A DNA stretch of 64,000 nucleotides. Source: Mesorhizobium sophorae (GTDB lineage: Bacteria; Pseudomonadota; Alphaproteobacteria; Rhizobiales; Rhizobiaceae). How positions within the stretch are numbered: position 1 is the stretch's first letter; every line of letters starts with the position of its first letter. The translations under genes were made by a program, and so were the position numbers. The stretch spans positions 186,001 to 250,000 of the forward strand of contig NZ_NNRI01000022.1 in assembly GCF_002270415.1 (NCBI RefSeq). Reading direction: 5' to 3'. This document shows positions 27,397-35,441 of the stretch, piece after piece. The notes beneath the pieces were generated by a model. That model was not told the origin of the DNA, made no database searches, and saw nothing but the letters and a program-made list of their open reading frames with translations.

Positions 27397-27879
27397 TCAG
27401 CCGGCAAGAGCCCTGATGTAGACGCGCGTAGGATGTCCTAAGGCCCCGGTATGTTCGCCGACATCGGCGGATCGCAAGAAGCCGTTTGCCTCGTAGAAGG
27501 CGATGGCTCGGATGTTCTGTTCCTCCACCTCCAGACGGATGGCGCGGGCCTCTGGGAAGCTTTCGATGACCTCATCGAGCAGCATGCCGCCGATGCCTCG
27601 CCCCTGCAGGCTGGGCAGCACGTAGAGCTGCTTGAGCATGATCAGTTCGGCGCCTTCGGCAAAAGCCATGCCGCCGATCAGCTTGCCATCATCGGCCACC
27701 AGGAATTCCGAGTTCGGCCGCGTCAGCCGCGACCGCAGCGAAGAAATCGAGTGCCAGCCGTCGGTGATCTCGGTCACCTTGGCAGCGCCGTAGATTGCGT
27801 CATAGGTCGCATGCCAGGTCTCGACCAGCAGCGCACGCACTGCGGCAAGGTCGCGTTCCCCGGCGGTGCGAACGAACAT
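27397..27879 (-). CDS. GNAT-family N-acetyltransferase
   Basis: This 160-residue acyltransferase has the acetyl-CoA-binding motif A, LYVLPSLQGRGIGGMLLD, and the C-terminal AIAFYEANGF motif B. The substrate cannot be told. The ATG at 27879 is preceded by GGGGAG. It follows the membrane protein gene by 11 bases and is probably the last gene of a gatB-containing operon. Confidence 0.88.
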   Translation of the reverse strand: MFVRTAGERDLAAVRALLVETWHATYDAIYGAAKVTEITDGWHSISSLRSRLTRPNSEFLVADDGKLIGGMAFAEGAELIMLKQLYVLPSLQGRGIGGMLLDEVIESFPEARAIRLEVEEQNIRAIAFYEANGFLRSADVGEHTGALGHPTRVYIRALAG

Positions 27880-27890
27880 GGTTCTCCCCC

Positions 27891-28586
27891 CTATGTTGCG
27901 ACCGGCTTGCGCCGGAAGTCGACCACGGCAAGCAGCACCACCCAGACCAGAAGCACCATGCTGCCCGGCATGTTGGCCGCCATGGCGGTGCCGGAGAAAC
28001 CGGTTGCAGCGGTCGCGAAACCACCGACCAGAACACCCACGGCGCCGACACCGCCGAGCAACGACAGCCACAACGGACAGCGCCTGGCCTGACGCAGGGC
28101 GACATTGGCTAGCAGGACCGTCAAGCCCAGCAGCATGGCGCTGATCGCGGCAAAACCGACTTCGATCTGGCGTACGGCGAAGGCGGCGCTGAACAACGAT
28201 GGCTTTGTCGCCGCATCGGCGGCGGCCCATGCATTGACCACCGCTTTCAGCGCAATGCCGTCGACGGCCTGCAAGGCAGCTGCCGCCGCCAGCGACGCCG
28301 CGCCGAACAGGATCGTCAGAAGAGCCCAGCCGCGTGGCGGCCCGTCCGACAGACGGCCAAGGATCAGCACCAGGCCTGCAACCATCGACAGGACGCCGGC
28401 AAGCTGTGCCATGTGGCTGAACAACCAGATGTGGTCGGCGGCATATTCACCGAAGGCGGCAAGCGCGTCATTCGGGTCTTCATGCATCGGATGCAGCGAC
28501 GTGCCGACAAAAAGCAGCACGGCGCCGGCAATCAAAAGGGCCGACGAGACGCTAGCCGGGTTGCCGGGCTTCGTGTCTCCGCTCAT
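27891..28586 (-). CDS. Conserved membrane protein with six to seven helices, function unknown
   Basis: This 231-residue protein shows repeated hydrophobic segments: SALLIAGAVLLFVG, LAGVLSMVAGLVLILG, GAASLAAAAALQA, VGFAAISAMLLGLTVLLA, LLGGVGAVGVLVGGFA and MVLLVWVVLLAVVDF. The loop SLHPMHEDPNDALAAFGEYAADHIW after the first helix is hydrophilic. I do not recognise the family. Its ATG overlaps the gatB stop (ATGA), so it is translated with gatB, though no functional tie is known. Confidence 0.78.
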   Translation of the reverse strand: MSGDTKPGNPASVSSALLIAGAVLLFVGTSLHPMHEDPNDALAAFGEYAADHIWLFSHMAQLAGVLSMVAGLVLILGRLSDGPPRGWALLTILFGAASLAAAAALQAVDGIALKAVVNAWAAADAATKPSLFSAAFAVRQIEVGFAAISAMLLGLTVLLANVALRQARRCPLWLSLLGGVGAVGVLVGGFATAATGFSGTAMAANMPGSMVLLVWVVLLAVVDFRRKPVAT

Positions 28587-30088
28587 TGATCCGCGATGCC
28601 GAGCTTGGCCTTGACGAGGTCGTTGACGGCTTGCGGGTTGGCCTTGCCGCCGGTCGCCTTCATCACCTGGCCGACGAACCAGCCGGCCATGCTCGGCTTG
28701 GCGCGGGCCTGTTCGACCTTGTCGGGGTTGGCGGCGATCACCTCATCCACGGCCTTCTCGATGGCGCCGGTGTCGGTGACCTGCTTCATGCCACGGCTTT
28801 CGACCAGCTGGCGCGGATCGCCACCCTCGTTCCAGACGATCTCGAACAGGTCCTTGGCGATCTTGCCGGAAATGGTGCCATCCTTGATCAGATCGATGAC
28901 CGCGCCGAGTTGGTCGGGCGAAACCGGAGCGTTTTCAATATCCTTGCCGGCCTTGTTCAATTGCCCGAGCAGGTCGTTGATGACCCAGTTGGCGGCAAGC
29001 TTGCCGTCGCGGCCGGCGGCCACCTTCTCGAAATAGTCGGCGATCGGCTTTTCAGAGACCAGGATCGAAGCATCATAGGTCGACAGGCCGAGCGAAGCGA
29101 TCAGCCGCGCCTTCTTGTCGTCCGGCAATTCCGGCAATTTCCCAGCCAGCGCGTCGACATAGGCCTGATCGAACTCCAGCGGCAAAAGGTCGGGATCGGG
29201 GAAATAGCGGTAGTCGTGCGCCTCTTCCTTGGTGCGCATCGAGCGCGTCTCGCCCTTGACGGCGTCGAACAGCCGCGTTTCCTGGTCGATCTTGCCGCCA
29301 TCCTCCAGAATGGCGATCTGCCGGCGTGCCTCATAATCGATGGCCTGGCCGATGAAGCGGATCGAGTTGACGTTCTTGATCTCGCAGCGCGTGCCGAACT
29401 CGCCACCCGGCTTGCGCACCGAAACGTTGACGTCGGCGCGCATCGAGCCTTCATCCATGTTGCCGTCGCAGGTGCCGAGATAGCGCACGATGGTGCGCAG
29501 CTTGGTGACATAGGCCTTGGCTTCATCGGCCGAGCGCATGTCCGGCTTGGAGACGATCTCCATCAGTGCCACGCCCGAGCGGTTGAGGTCGACATAGGAC
29601 ATGGTCGGATGCTGGTCGTGCATCGACTTGCCGGCATCCTGTTCCAGGTGCAGCCGCTCAATGCCGACCTCGATGTCCTCGAACTCGCCCTGACGATCCG
29701 GACCGACCGAGACGGTCACCGTGCCCTCGCCGACGATCGGCTGCTTGAACTGTGAGATCTGATAGCCCTGTGGCAGGTCCGGATAGAAATAGTTCTTCCG
29801 GTCGAAGACGGACTTGTGGTTGATCTGCGCCTTCAGGCCAAGGCCGGTGCGGATCGCCTGCTTGACGCATTCCTCGTTGATGACAGGCAGCATGCCCGGC
29901 ATGGCCGCATCGACGAGGCTGACATTGGCATTGGGCGCTGCACCGAAGGTGGTCGAGGCGCCGGAAAACAGCTTTGCCTCCGAGGTGATCTGAGCGTGGA
30001 CCTCGAGCCCGATGATGATCTCCCAGTCGCCAGTGGCGCCGGGGATCAGGCGTTTTGCATCGGGGGTACGGGTGTCGATGAGGGTCAT
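28583..30088 (-). CDS. gatB: Aspartyl/glutamyl-tRNA amidotransferase subunit B
   Basis: GatB is part of GatCAB, which converts Glu-tRNA(Gln) and Asp-tRNA(Asn) to the amidated forms. The protein is 501 residues from the ATG at 30088. It shows WEIIIGLEVHAQ near the start, the signature YVDLNRSGVALMEIVSKPD, and a C-terminal YqeY-like helical domain ending KLGIADQ. An in-frame extension to 30157 covers a palindrome and has no family support. gatA and gatC are not adjacent. Confidence 0.95.
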   Translation of the reverse strand: MTLIDTRTPDAKRLIPGATGDWEIIIGLEVHAQITSEAKLFSGASTTFGAAPNANVSLVDAAMPGMLPVINEECVKQAIRTGLGLKAQINHKSVFDRKNYFYPDLPQGYQISQFKQPIVGEGTVTVSVGPDRQGEFEDIEVGIERLHLEQDAGKSMHDQHPTMSYVDLNRSGVALMEIVSKPDMRSADEAKAYVTKLRTIVRYLGTCDGNMDEGSMRADVNVSVRKPGGEFGTRCEIKNVNSIRFIGQAIDYEARRQIAILEDGGKIDQETRLFDAVKGETRSMRTKEEAHDYRYFPDPDLLPLEFDQAYVDALAGKLPELPDDKKARLIASLGLSTYDASILVSEKPIADYFEKVAAGRDGKLAANWVINDLLGQLNKAGKDIENAPVSPDQLGAVIDLIKDGTISGKIAKDLFEIVWNEGGDPRQLVESRGMKQVTDTGAIEKAVDEVIAANPDKVEQARAKPSMAGWFVGQVMKATGGKANPQAVNDLVKAKLGIADQ

Positions 30089-30126
30089 GATGGCCTGCGA
30101 CTTGCGGTGACTGAACTCACATTTGA

Positions 30127-30141
30127 ACGTGAATTTCACGT
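30127..30141. promoter_or_regulatory. Palindrome upstream of gatB, possible operator
   Basis: ACGTGAA and TTCACGT flank a single T, giving a 15-base inverted repeat 39 bases upstream of the gatB start. GAACGTG recurs at 30143. The position suits a transcription-factor site, but no regulator is known for it. Confidence 0.35.
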
Positions 30142-30298
30142 CGAACGTGGAAGTCATTCGCTAGTGCAAACCGCCAAAAGAGACAAGCGTAAAGCCACAA
30201 CCTGGCCTTTTCAGCCGCCTCGAACCCGACCGGGATCGACCACAGCCAGACCGCGGCTCCGCCGGTCGGTTCGCCGGCCGGCGGTTTCCGTTCACCGC

Positions 30299-30730
30299 TC
30301 AAGCGGTGGCGATGTAGGCCCTGATCTCGTCGGCCTCGCGCTCGACGTCCTCGATGCGGCGCTTGACCACGTCGCCGATGGACACGATGCCATCGAGCAT
30401 ACCGTCCTTTTCCACCGGCAGATGGCGGAAGCGGCCCTTGGTCATGATCTCCATCACCTCGTTGACGGTGTGGTTCTCATTGCAGATCTTCACCTTCGGC
30501 GTCATCGCCGAGCGCACGGCGATATCGAGCGCGGCTCCACCTTCCCTGGCGACCACCCGCACGATGTCGCGCTCCGAAAGAATGCCGACGATCTTGCGAT
30601 CGCCATTGGTGATGACCAGCGCGCCAATCTTGTGGTCGGCCAGGATGCGGATGGCTTCGCTCAGCTTTTCGTTCGGCCCGAGCGTCAACACGTCATGGCC
30701 TTTCTTCTCGAGAATTGCCTTAACCGTCAT
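30299..30730 (-). CDS. Stand-alone CBS-domain-pair protein
   Basis: This 143-residue protein is made of two CBS motifs, about residues 5-60 and 75-130. These pairs bind adenine nucleotides or S-adenosyl compounds and sense energy state. The segments LADHKIGALVITNGDRKIVG and GRFRHLPVEKDGMLDGIVSI are typical. The ATG at 30730 has GGAGG upstream. No partner enzyme is fused or adjacent, so its target is unknown. Confidence 0.92.
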   Translation of the reverse strand: MTVKAILEKKGHDVLTLGPNEKLSEAIRILADHKIGALVITNGDRKIVGILSERDIVRVVAREGGAALDIAVRSAMTPKVKICNENHTVNEVMEIMTKGRFRHLPVEKDGMLDGIVSIGDVVKRRIEDVEREADEIRAYIATA

Positions 30731-30820
30731 GGCGTCCTCCTCCTCTGCTTTGCCTGCCGGTTCCTGCCCTGACCGGCTTTCACATAAGAGTGAACATGGT
30801 GCGCCGTGATCGGTTGCATT

Positions 30821-31582
30821 TCAAGTGCGGCGGTCGGTGGTGTCCCATTCAGGCGCCTGCCATCGTCGGTCGAACCAGCGCAGGCCGAAGAAGCCGGCGA
30901 CAAAGCCGCCAATATGGGCCTCCCAGGCGATCTGGCCGTCAATTCCGGGGGCAAAGCCGAGAAGGCCAGTGGCTAGGTTGATGATCATCCACACGGCAAG
31001 GAAGATCACGACGCCGCGCGAGCGCAGGACGATGGCGATTGGCAGCACGGGGCCGGCGAAGGCAGCCTTGCCGGCCGACGAGCGCTGGGTGTGGAAACCG
31101 AAACGCGCGGCAGCGCCCATCATGCCGGAAATAGCGCCCGATGCCCCGACCAGCGGCGCTTCTCCGTACGGATGCATGGCCCAGAAAAGCGCAACCGAAG
31201 CCAGCCCGGTCACGGCAAAGAACAACGCGAACCGAAGCGGCCCCAGGCGATTTGCCAATGGCGAACCGAAAGCGGCGAGCCAGACGATGTTGATGGCAAT
31301 ATGGGCGAAGCTGCCATGCAGGAAGGCGTAGGTGAACGGGCGAGTGAAAAGGAACCAGTCGAAGCCGTATTTGCCGGTGTAGAGAACAGGGATGAAGGCC
31401 CCGTCGTAGAGCAGCGTCAGTTGCTGTTCCTGCGTCAGCACGTACTGCTGCAACAGGTAGACGACCGCGCATATGCCCATCACCGCCAGCACGACAGGTG
31501 GCAGATTGAACACCGGCTCGCGCCGCTGTTCGGGTCCATCCTCGATCGGCTCGATTTCCGAGGGGCCTTCCGGTTCGCTCAT
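30821..31582 (-). CDS. Rhomboid-family intramembrane serine protease
   Basis: This 253-residue protein has six membrane helices. The catalytic serine is in GASGAISGMMG and the catalytic histidine in EAHIGGFVAGFFG. The segment FTYAFLHGSFAHIAINIVWL is the usual helix-2 region with conserved His residues. The short cytoplasmic N-terminus is acidic. The start at 31582 (MSEPEG) was chosen over an ATG four codons upstream. Substrates are not known for such proteins in rhizobia. Confidence 0.92.
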   Translation of the reverse strand: MSEPEGPSEIEPIEDGPEQRREPVFNLPPVVLAVMGICAVVYLLQQYVLTQEQQLTLLYDGAFIPVLYTGKYGFDWFLFTRPFTYAFLHGSFAHIAINIVWLAAFGSPLANRLGPLRFALFFAVTGLASVALFWAMHPYGEAPLVGASGAISGMMGAAARFGFHTQRSSAGKAAFAGPVLPIAIVLRSRGVVIFLAVWMIINLATGLLGFAPGIDGQIAWEAHIGGFVAGFFGLRWFDRRWQAPEWDTTDRRT

Positions 31583-31671
31583 ATGAAATTGCACTCAAGC
31601 AGGGATTCGGGTTCGAGCATCTAGATCACCCCCGAACGAACCGCAAACGGCGAATCGCCTCATCGCGAATC

Positions 31672-31704
31672 AAAAAAAAGCCGCTCAAGGTTTCCCTTGA
31701 ACGG
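31672..31704 (-). terminator. Rho-independent terminator of the candidate sRNA
   Basis: Read on the minus strand, CCGTTCAAGG, a GAAA loop and CCTTGAGCGG are followed by GC and eight T. No minus-strand protein gene lies upstream of it, so it must end an RNA that starts between 31705 and about 31930. Confidence 0.88.
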
Positions 31705-31786
31705 CCGGTCGAGCCCCCTGCTCCCCTAAAACTCTTAACTGAAGTGCTGCCGATCGTCGCGAAACGACCGCTTCTGGAGTGGTTTT
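31672..31786 (-). ncRNA. Candidate small RNA of about 115 nt
   Basis: The 389-base gap between the rhomboid gene and the PAS gene holds a complete transcription unit on the minus strand with no open frame: a promoter-like pair at 31793-31821, an RNA of about 115 bases, and a strong terminator ending in eight T. The start at about 31786 is inferred from the -10 position. The RNA contains a small GTCG-TTTCG-CGAC hairpin and an unpaired purine-rich stretch (AGGGGAGCAGGGGG) that could pair with C-rich or anti-Shine-Dalgarno-like targets. I could not match it to a named RNA family. Confidence 0.6.
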
Positions 31787-31792
31787 TGTGTG

Positions 31793-31821
31793 CCATAGGG
31801 GCCGCTTCGCTGCAACGTCAA
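31793..31821 (-). promoter_or_regulatory. Sigma-70-type promoter of the candidate sRNA
   Basis: On the minus strand TTGACG (31816-31821) and CTATGG (31793-31798) are separated by exactly 17 bases. This fits the alphaproteobacterial pattern CTTGAC-N17-CTATAT, with two mismatches in the -10 box. Confidence 0.6.
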
Positions 31822-31971
31822 CCAGTTGTTAACCTTAACGGCCCCGACCCGTGAACAAGTGTTAACGACGCTGGCACGCTTCCTGCTCCGCAACGCATGT
31901 AGGTCATCGGAGGGCGCCCTTTCTGTTCACCGATGGGACATCAGACGACAGATTGCGCGGAGCAGAATAGC

Positions 31972-32604
31972 ATGAACCAGAACGGATCGATCACGCTGTT
32001 CCAATATTGGAACCGCCTGCGTGACGGACGCCCCGCCCCGAAGCGTTCGGAGGTCGAGCCGGCCGACATCAAGTCGCTGCTGGCCGATACATTCATCCTG
32101 GAAAGGGACACGCGCGGACAAGCCGTCTTCCGGCTCGCCGGCACCAGACTTTGCGCCTACTATGGCCGCGAACTCAAGGGGTTCTCCTTTCCGTCGCTGT
32201 GGCGCGAGAAGGATCAGCGGCTCGTCTCGAGGCTGATTCATGGCGTCTTTGACCAGAAGTCGGTCGTGCTGATCGCCTTCGAGGGTTTCAGCCGCAACGG
32301 CCGTACCAACAAGTTCGAACTGCTTGCCTTGCCGCTTGACGGCGGTGTTGAAAATCCGCGCTGCCTGGGCGTGATCAGTGCCGTGGAGAAGCCCTTCTGG
32401 CTGGGTGCCGATCCGATCACCGACACCTTGATCGATTCGATTCGCGTCATCGATCCGGAGAAGGAGCTTCTCAACAACCGTCCGGCGATCGATGTTCCTT
32501 CGCTGGTTCCGGATGAACTCGCGGCACCCGAGACGATATCGGCGCTTGGCCGCGCGCGCCGCATCCGCCATCTCGTCGTCTTCGATGGCGGGCGCGAGGA
32601 ATAG
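31972..32604 (+). CDS. PAS-domain protein (PAS_5 type)
   Basis: This 210-residue protein matches the short alphaproteobacterial PAS_5 family. It begins MNQNGSITLFQYWNRLRDG and shows AGTRLCAYYGRELKGFSF and FELLALPLDGG in the sensory fold. No output domain is present, so it probably acts by protein contact. The start at 31972 has GGAG nine bases upstream; an ATG at 31933 is in frame but less well placed. It precedes a PilZ gene in the same direction. Confidence 0.82.
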   Translation: MNQNGSITLFQYWNRLRDGRPAPKRSEVEPADIKSLLADTFILERDTRGQAVFRLAGTRLCAYYGRELKGFSFPSLWREKDQRLVSRLIHGVFDQKSVVLIAFEGFSRNGRTNKFELLALPLDGGVENPRCLGVISAVEKPFWLGADPITDTLIDSIRVIDPEKELLNNRPAIDVPSLVPDELAAPETISALGRARRIRHLVVFDGGREE

Positions 32605-32721
32605 GGGCCAAATCTCGCCGCAACGGGGCCTGCTTTTCCCCTTTGTTAACCCCCATTGTTGTACTTCTCCGATGAAGTTCCTCGCATCGACGCGCGGGAT
32701 GCCAAACGAGGTGTGGCAGTC

Positions 32722-33339
32722 ATGAGGTCAGCGGCGGTCGACTATGCGCCGTCCCAAGCTGAAAGGCGTAACTTTCAGCGCGTCCGGGTCAAGATTTACG
32801 GGCGCTTCATGCTGGAAGACCGCACCGAACATCCGTGCCAGGTCGTCGACATGTCACCGGGCAATGTAGCGCTTCGCACCGAACGCATCGGCATGCCCGG
32901 CGAAAAAGTCATCGCCTATATCGACCATATCGGCCGCATCGAAGGTGTCGTCACACGCACCTTGCAGGACGGTTTCGCGATGACCGTCATCGCGTCCGAC
33001 CGCAAGAAGGACAAGCTTGCCGCGCAATTGACCTGGCTTGCCAACAAGCACGAACTCGACCTGCCGGAAGACCGTCGGCACGAGCGTGTCGCACCGCGCA
33101 ATCCGACCAGCGTGCTGCAGCTCACCGACGGCCGTCAGTACCAGTGCCGTATCATCGACCTGTCGCTTTCCGGCGCCGCGATCGAGATCGACGTCAAGCC
33201 GGCGATCGGGGTCCAGGTCATGCTCGGCACGATGCGCGGGCAGATCGTCCGCCATTTCGAGGACGGCGTCGCCATCGAATTCGCCGTCATCCAGCGTCCC
33301 GAAACGCTCGATTCCGAATTCAACACCCCGCGCGCCTGA
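32722..33339 (+). CDS. Tandem PilZ-domain protein, possible c-di-GMP effector
   Basis: This 205-residue protein has two PilZ-like domains. The first begins ERRNFQRVRVKIYG with DMSPGN downstream; the second has DRRHERVAPRN with DLSLSGAAIEID. The RxxxR and (D/N)xSxxG pairs are the c-di-GMP contacts in this family; the first domain has N where the second has the canonical G. The start at 32722 follows GAGGTG. It lies between the PAS gene and the protease gene, which suggests a surface or motility control cluster. Confidence 0.87.
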   Translation: MRSAAVDYAPSQAERRNFQRVRVKIYGRFMLEDRTEHPCQVVDMSPGNVALRTERIGMPGEKVIAYIDHIGRIEGVVTRTLQDGFAMTVIASDRKKDKLAAQLTWLANKHELDLPEDRRHERVAPRNPTSVLQLTDGRQYQCRIIDLSLSGAAIEIDVKPAIGVQVMLGTMRGQIVRHFEDGVAIEFAVIQRPETLDSEFNTPRA

Positions 33340-33360
33340 CAAGGCCTGAAGCACTTCGGG

Positions 33361-33387
33361 AAACCGGCCCTTAGCGGCCGGTTTTTT
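33361..33387 (+). terminator. Rho-independent terminator after the PilZ gene
   Basis: AACCGGCC and GGCCGGTT pair around a short loop and are followed by six T. It lies about 22 bases after the stop codon. Confidence 0.9.
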
Positions 33388-33618
33388 GTTTTTCGAGCCC
33401 AGAAGGAGACGCTTCGACAATCCGAGGCCATTTCCTACTGGGCCGCATGACATAGAGGCTCGCGGAGCGCCTCGCAGCAAAATCCAAACAATTCAATACT
33501 CAAATGATTCAAATTTTACGCTTATTCTACTGGGGTTTTACTCAATATCTACTTCGCACTTTTGCCCCAAATAAATCCACATGTGGCAATGTCTCCTTCG
33601 AACGGGGAGACTACCGGA

Positions 33619-34227
33619 ATGAAGAAGACGAGGGGCAAGCTGTTGCTGGTGGCAATGGCGATGCAGCTTTCCGCATGGGGATCAGCATATGCCGCGGGAC
33701 CGGCCTATATGCACACCGGCGGACGCACCACGCAGCCTGTTGGCCATTATGAATTCTGCCAGCGCATACCTAGCGAATGCAGCGAACGGACGCCCAAGGG
33801 CCCGCCGGTCGAACTGACCCGCAAATTGTGGGCGACGATCGTCAGCATCAACAATTCGGTCAACGCAAGGGTCAAGCCGCGCACCGACATGGAAAATTAC
33901 GGTGCCGAGGAATATTGGGCCTATCCCGACAATGGCTATGGCGATTGCGAGGACTACGCGCTGGAAAAGCGCCGCGAATTGATGAATGCGGGCGTGCCGG
34001 CCGGCAATCTGCTGATGACGGTCGCGCGCCAGCCGAACGGCGACGGCCACGCGGTGCTGACCGTGCGCACCAGCCTTGGGGAATTCATCCTCGACAATCT
34101 TGAAACCAAGGTGCTCGCCTGGACGGACACGGACTACACCTATCTCAAGCGCCAGTCAGACCAGAATTCCGGTGTTTGGGTGACGATCAACGATGGCCGT
34201 TCAGACGCGGTCGCCAGCGTCCGCTAA
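33619..34227 (+). CDS. Bacterial transglutaminase-like cysteine protease (BTLCP, DUF920)
   Basis: This 202-residue protein has a signal peptide (residues 1-26, cut near AYA-AGP). The catalytic triad is readable: Cys110 in YGDCEDYALEKR, His144 in GDGHAVLTV and Asp159 in FILDN. The family includes LapG, the periplasmic protease that releases surface adhesins when c-di-GMP is low. A LapD partner is not seen nearby, but a PilZ gene is. The ATG at 33619 has GGGGAG nine bases upstream. Confidence 0.9.
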   Translation: MKKTRGKLLLVAMAMQLSAWGSAYAAGPAYMHTGGRTTQPVGHYEFCQRIPSECSERTPKGPPVELTRKLWATIVSINNSVNARVKPRTDMENYGAEEYWAYPDNGYGDCEDYALEKRRELMNAGVPAGNLLMTVARQPNGDGHAVLTVRTSLGEFILDNLETKVLAWTDTDYTYLKRQSDQNSGVWVTINDGRSDAVASVR

Positions 34228-34274
34228 TGCATGTCGCTCAAAAGCGGCCCCCGTTTTGAGATAACGACATGCAT
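34227..34274. repeat. RIME-like palindromic repeat (copy A)
   Basis: ATGCATGTCG and CGACATGCAT form a perfect 10-base outer stem, and CTCAAAA with TTTTGAG an inner stem. This hairpin, at the very end of the preceding gene, matches the GCATGTCG...CGACATGC element found many times in rhizobial genomes. Two more related copies occur in this window. Confidence 0.8.
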
Positions 34275-34321
34275 AAACTAGAGGTCAAGCGCGTCGCATG
34301 AAGGCGACCGCTTCAGGAGAA

Positions 34322-34396
34322 ACCCGGTCGAGTCCCCACCCTCCCCGTCCCCAACGACCGGGTCAAAGGAGCCGGCCCCGTCCCCGGGCCGGCTCC
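34322..34396. other. Two hairpins, one with a G-quadruplex motif in its loop
   Basis: ACCCGGTCG (34322-34330) pairs with CGACCGGGT (34355-34363). The loop between them is very C-rich, and its complement reads GGGG-AC-GGGG-A-GGG-T-GGGG, a four-tract G-quadruplex motif on the minus strand (34334-34352). A second stem, GGAGCCGGCC with GGCCGGCTCC, follows at 34368-34396. No T-run follows, so these are not classical terminators. The rest of 34275-34568 shows no gene. Confidence 0.6.
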
Positions 34397-34568
34397 GCCA
34401 TTTCTGGGATTACCTTTTGAAATTCCGATAAAGGCACAATTCCAACAGCTTAGATTTCGATTTGCGGCTTACTTCTGCTACAACGGCAGAGTAGCGAACC
34501 GCGGTTGGTGATGAGTTTCACCAGCTACAGTTCGAAACTCGAGAGTGCGTCAGCCCAGGAAGTGTCGC

Positions 34569-35318
34569 ATGCCGACCGAACCCCGATCACCGCGCCTTGC
34601 GGTTCTTATCGACGCCGACAACGCTTCGGCCAAGATTGTCGACGGCCTGTTCGAGGAGATCGCGAAGATTGGCGAAGCCAGCGTCCGCCGCATCTACGGT
34701 GACTTTTCAAACGTCCGGTCGAAGGGATGGGCTGATGTCTTGTCAAAGCATGCGATTATCCCGCAGCAGCAATTCGCTAATACCATCGGGAAAAACGCGT
34801 CCGATATCACACTGGTGATCGACGCCATGGACCTGCTTCACAGCGGTCGTTTCGATGGTTTCTGCCTGGTCTCTTCCGACAGTGATTTCACCCGGCTTGC
34901 TGCGCGCATACGGGAACAAGGCGTCGACGTGTTCGGGTTTGGGGAGCAGAAAACGCCGGAAAGTTTCCGGCAAGCATGTCGGCGTTTCGTCTATACTGAA
35001 AACCTTCTACGTGGCACCGCAAACACTCACGATAGTGCGCCCGCAGCCAAGCCGCTTCAATTGCCCAGTGCCGCGATTCCCATGCTCAAGAAAGTCATAG
35101 GCCAGATGGAAGGCGAGGATGGTTGGGTACATCTCGGAACCTTCGGACAACGGCTATCAAACCTGTTTTCAGATTTTGATCCCCGCAGCTACGGTTTCAG
35201 CAAACTGAGTGATCTGGTGAGGAATACAGACGCATTTGAAATCGAAGTCCAGGGCGGAGCCATGCGAATACGGACCAAGCCTACGGCTGGGAAGAAGGTA
35301 AAAAAGAAAGCCGCTTAG
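34569..35318 (+). CDS. NYN-domain putative RNase with OST-HTH/LOTUS domain
   Basis: This 249-residue protein has an N-terminal NYN (PIN-like) nuclease domain, about residues 8-150, with acidic residues in VLIDADNAS, LVIDAMDLLHSG and SSDSDFTRLAARIREQG. A C-terminal OST-HTH/LOTUS domain, about residues 170-235, shows DGWVHLGTFGQRLSN and DFDPRSYGFSKLSDLV; this domain can bind RNA, including G-quadruplex RNA in eukaryotic relatives. The tail is lysine-rich. The ATG at 34569 has AGGAAG upstream. The gene and its upstream region are less GC-rich than neighbours. RNA substrates are unknown. Confidence 0.88.
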   Translation: MPTEPRSPRLAVLIDADNASAKIVDGLFEEIAKIGEASVRRIYGDFSNVRSKGWADVLSKHAIIPQQQFANTIGKNASDITLVIDAMDLLHSGRFDGFCLVSSDSDFTRLAARIREQGVDVFGFGEQKTPESFRQACRRFVYTENLLRGTANTHDSAPAAKPLQLPSAAIPMLKKVIGQMEGEDGWVHLGTFGQRLSNLFSDFDPRSYGFSKLSDLVRNTDAFEIEVQGGAMRIRTKPTAGKKVKKKAA

Positions 35319-35441
35319 CGATGCCTAGAGGGTCATAGGTCCCATCGACCCGCCAATCGCGTCAGAACATCAAGACTGCCTTTCCACGGGCAGGAGATCG
35401 AGGCACTATAGGCCGTTGGTTTCGCCTTCTGGATCACGGCG

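Noticed and set aside
31825..31870. Repeated GTTAAC motifs as CtrA sites before the PAS gene
   Set aside because: The spacing does not fit TTAA-N7-TTAA.
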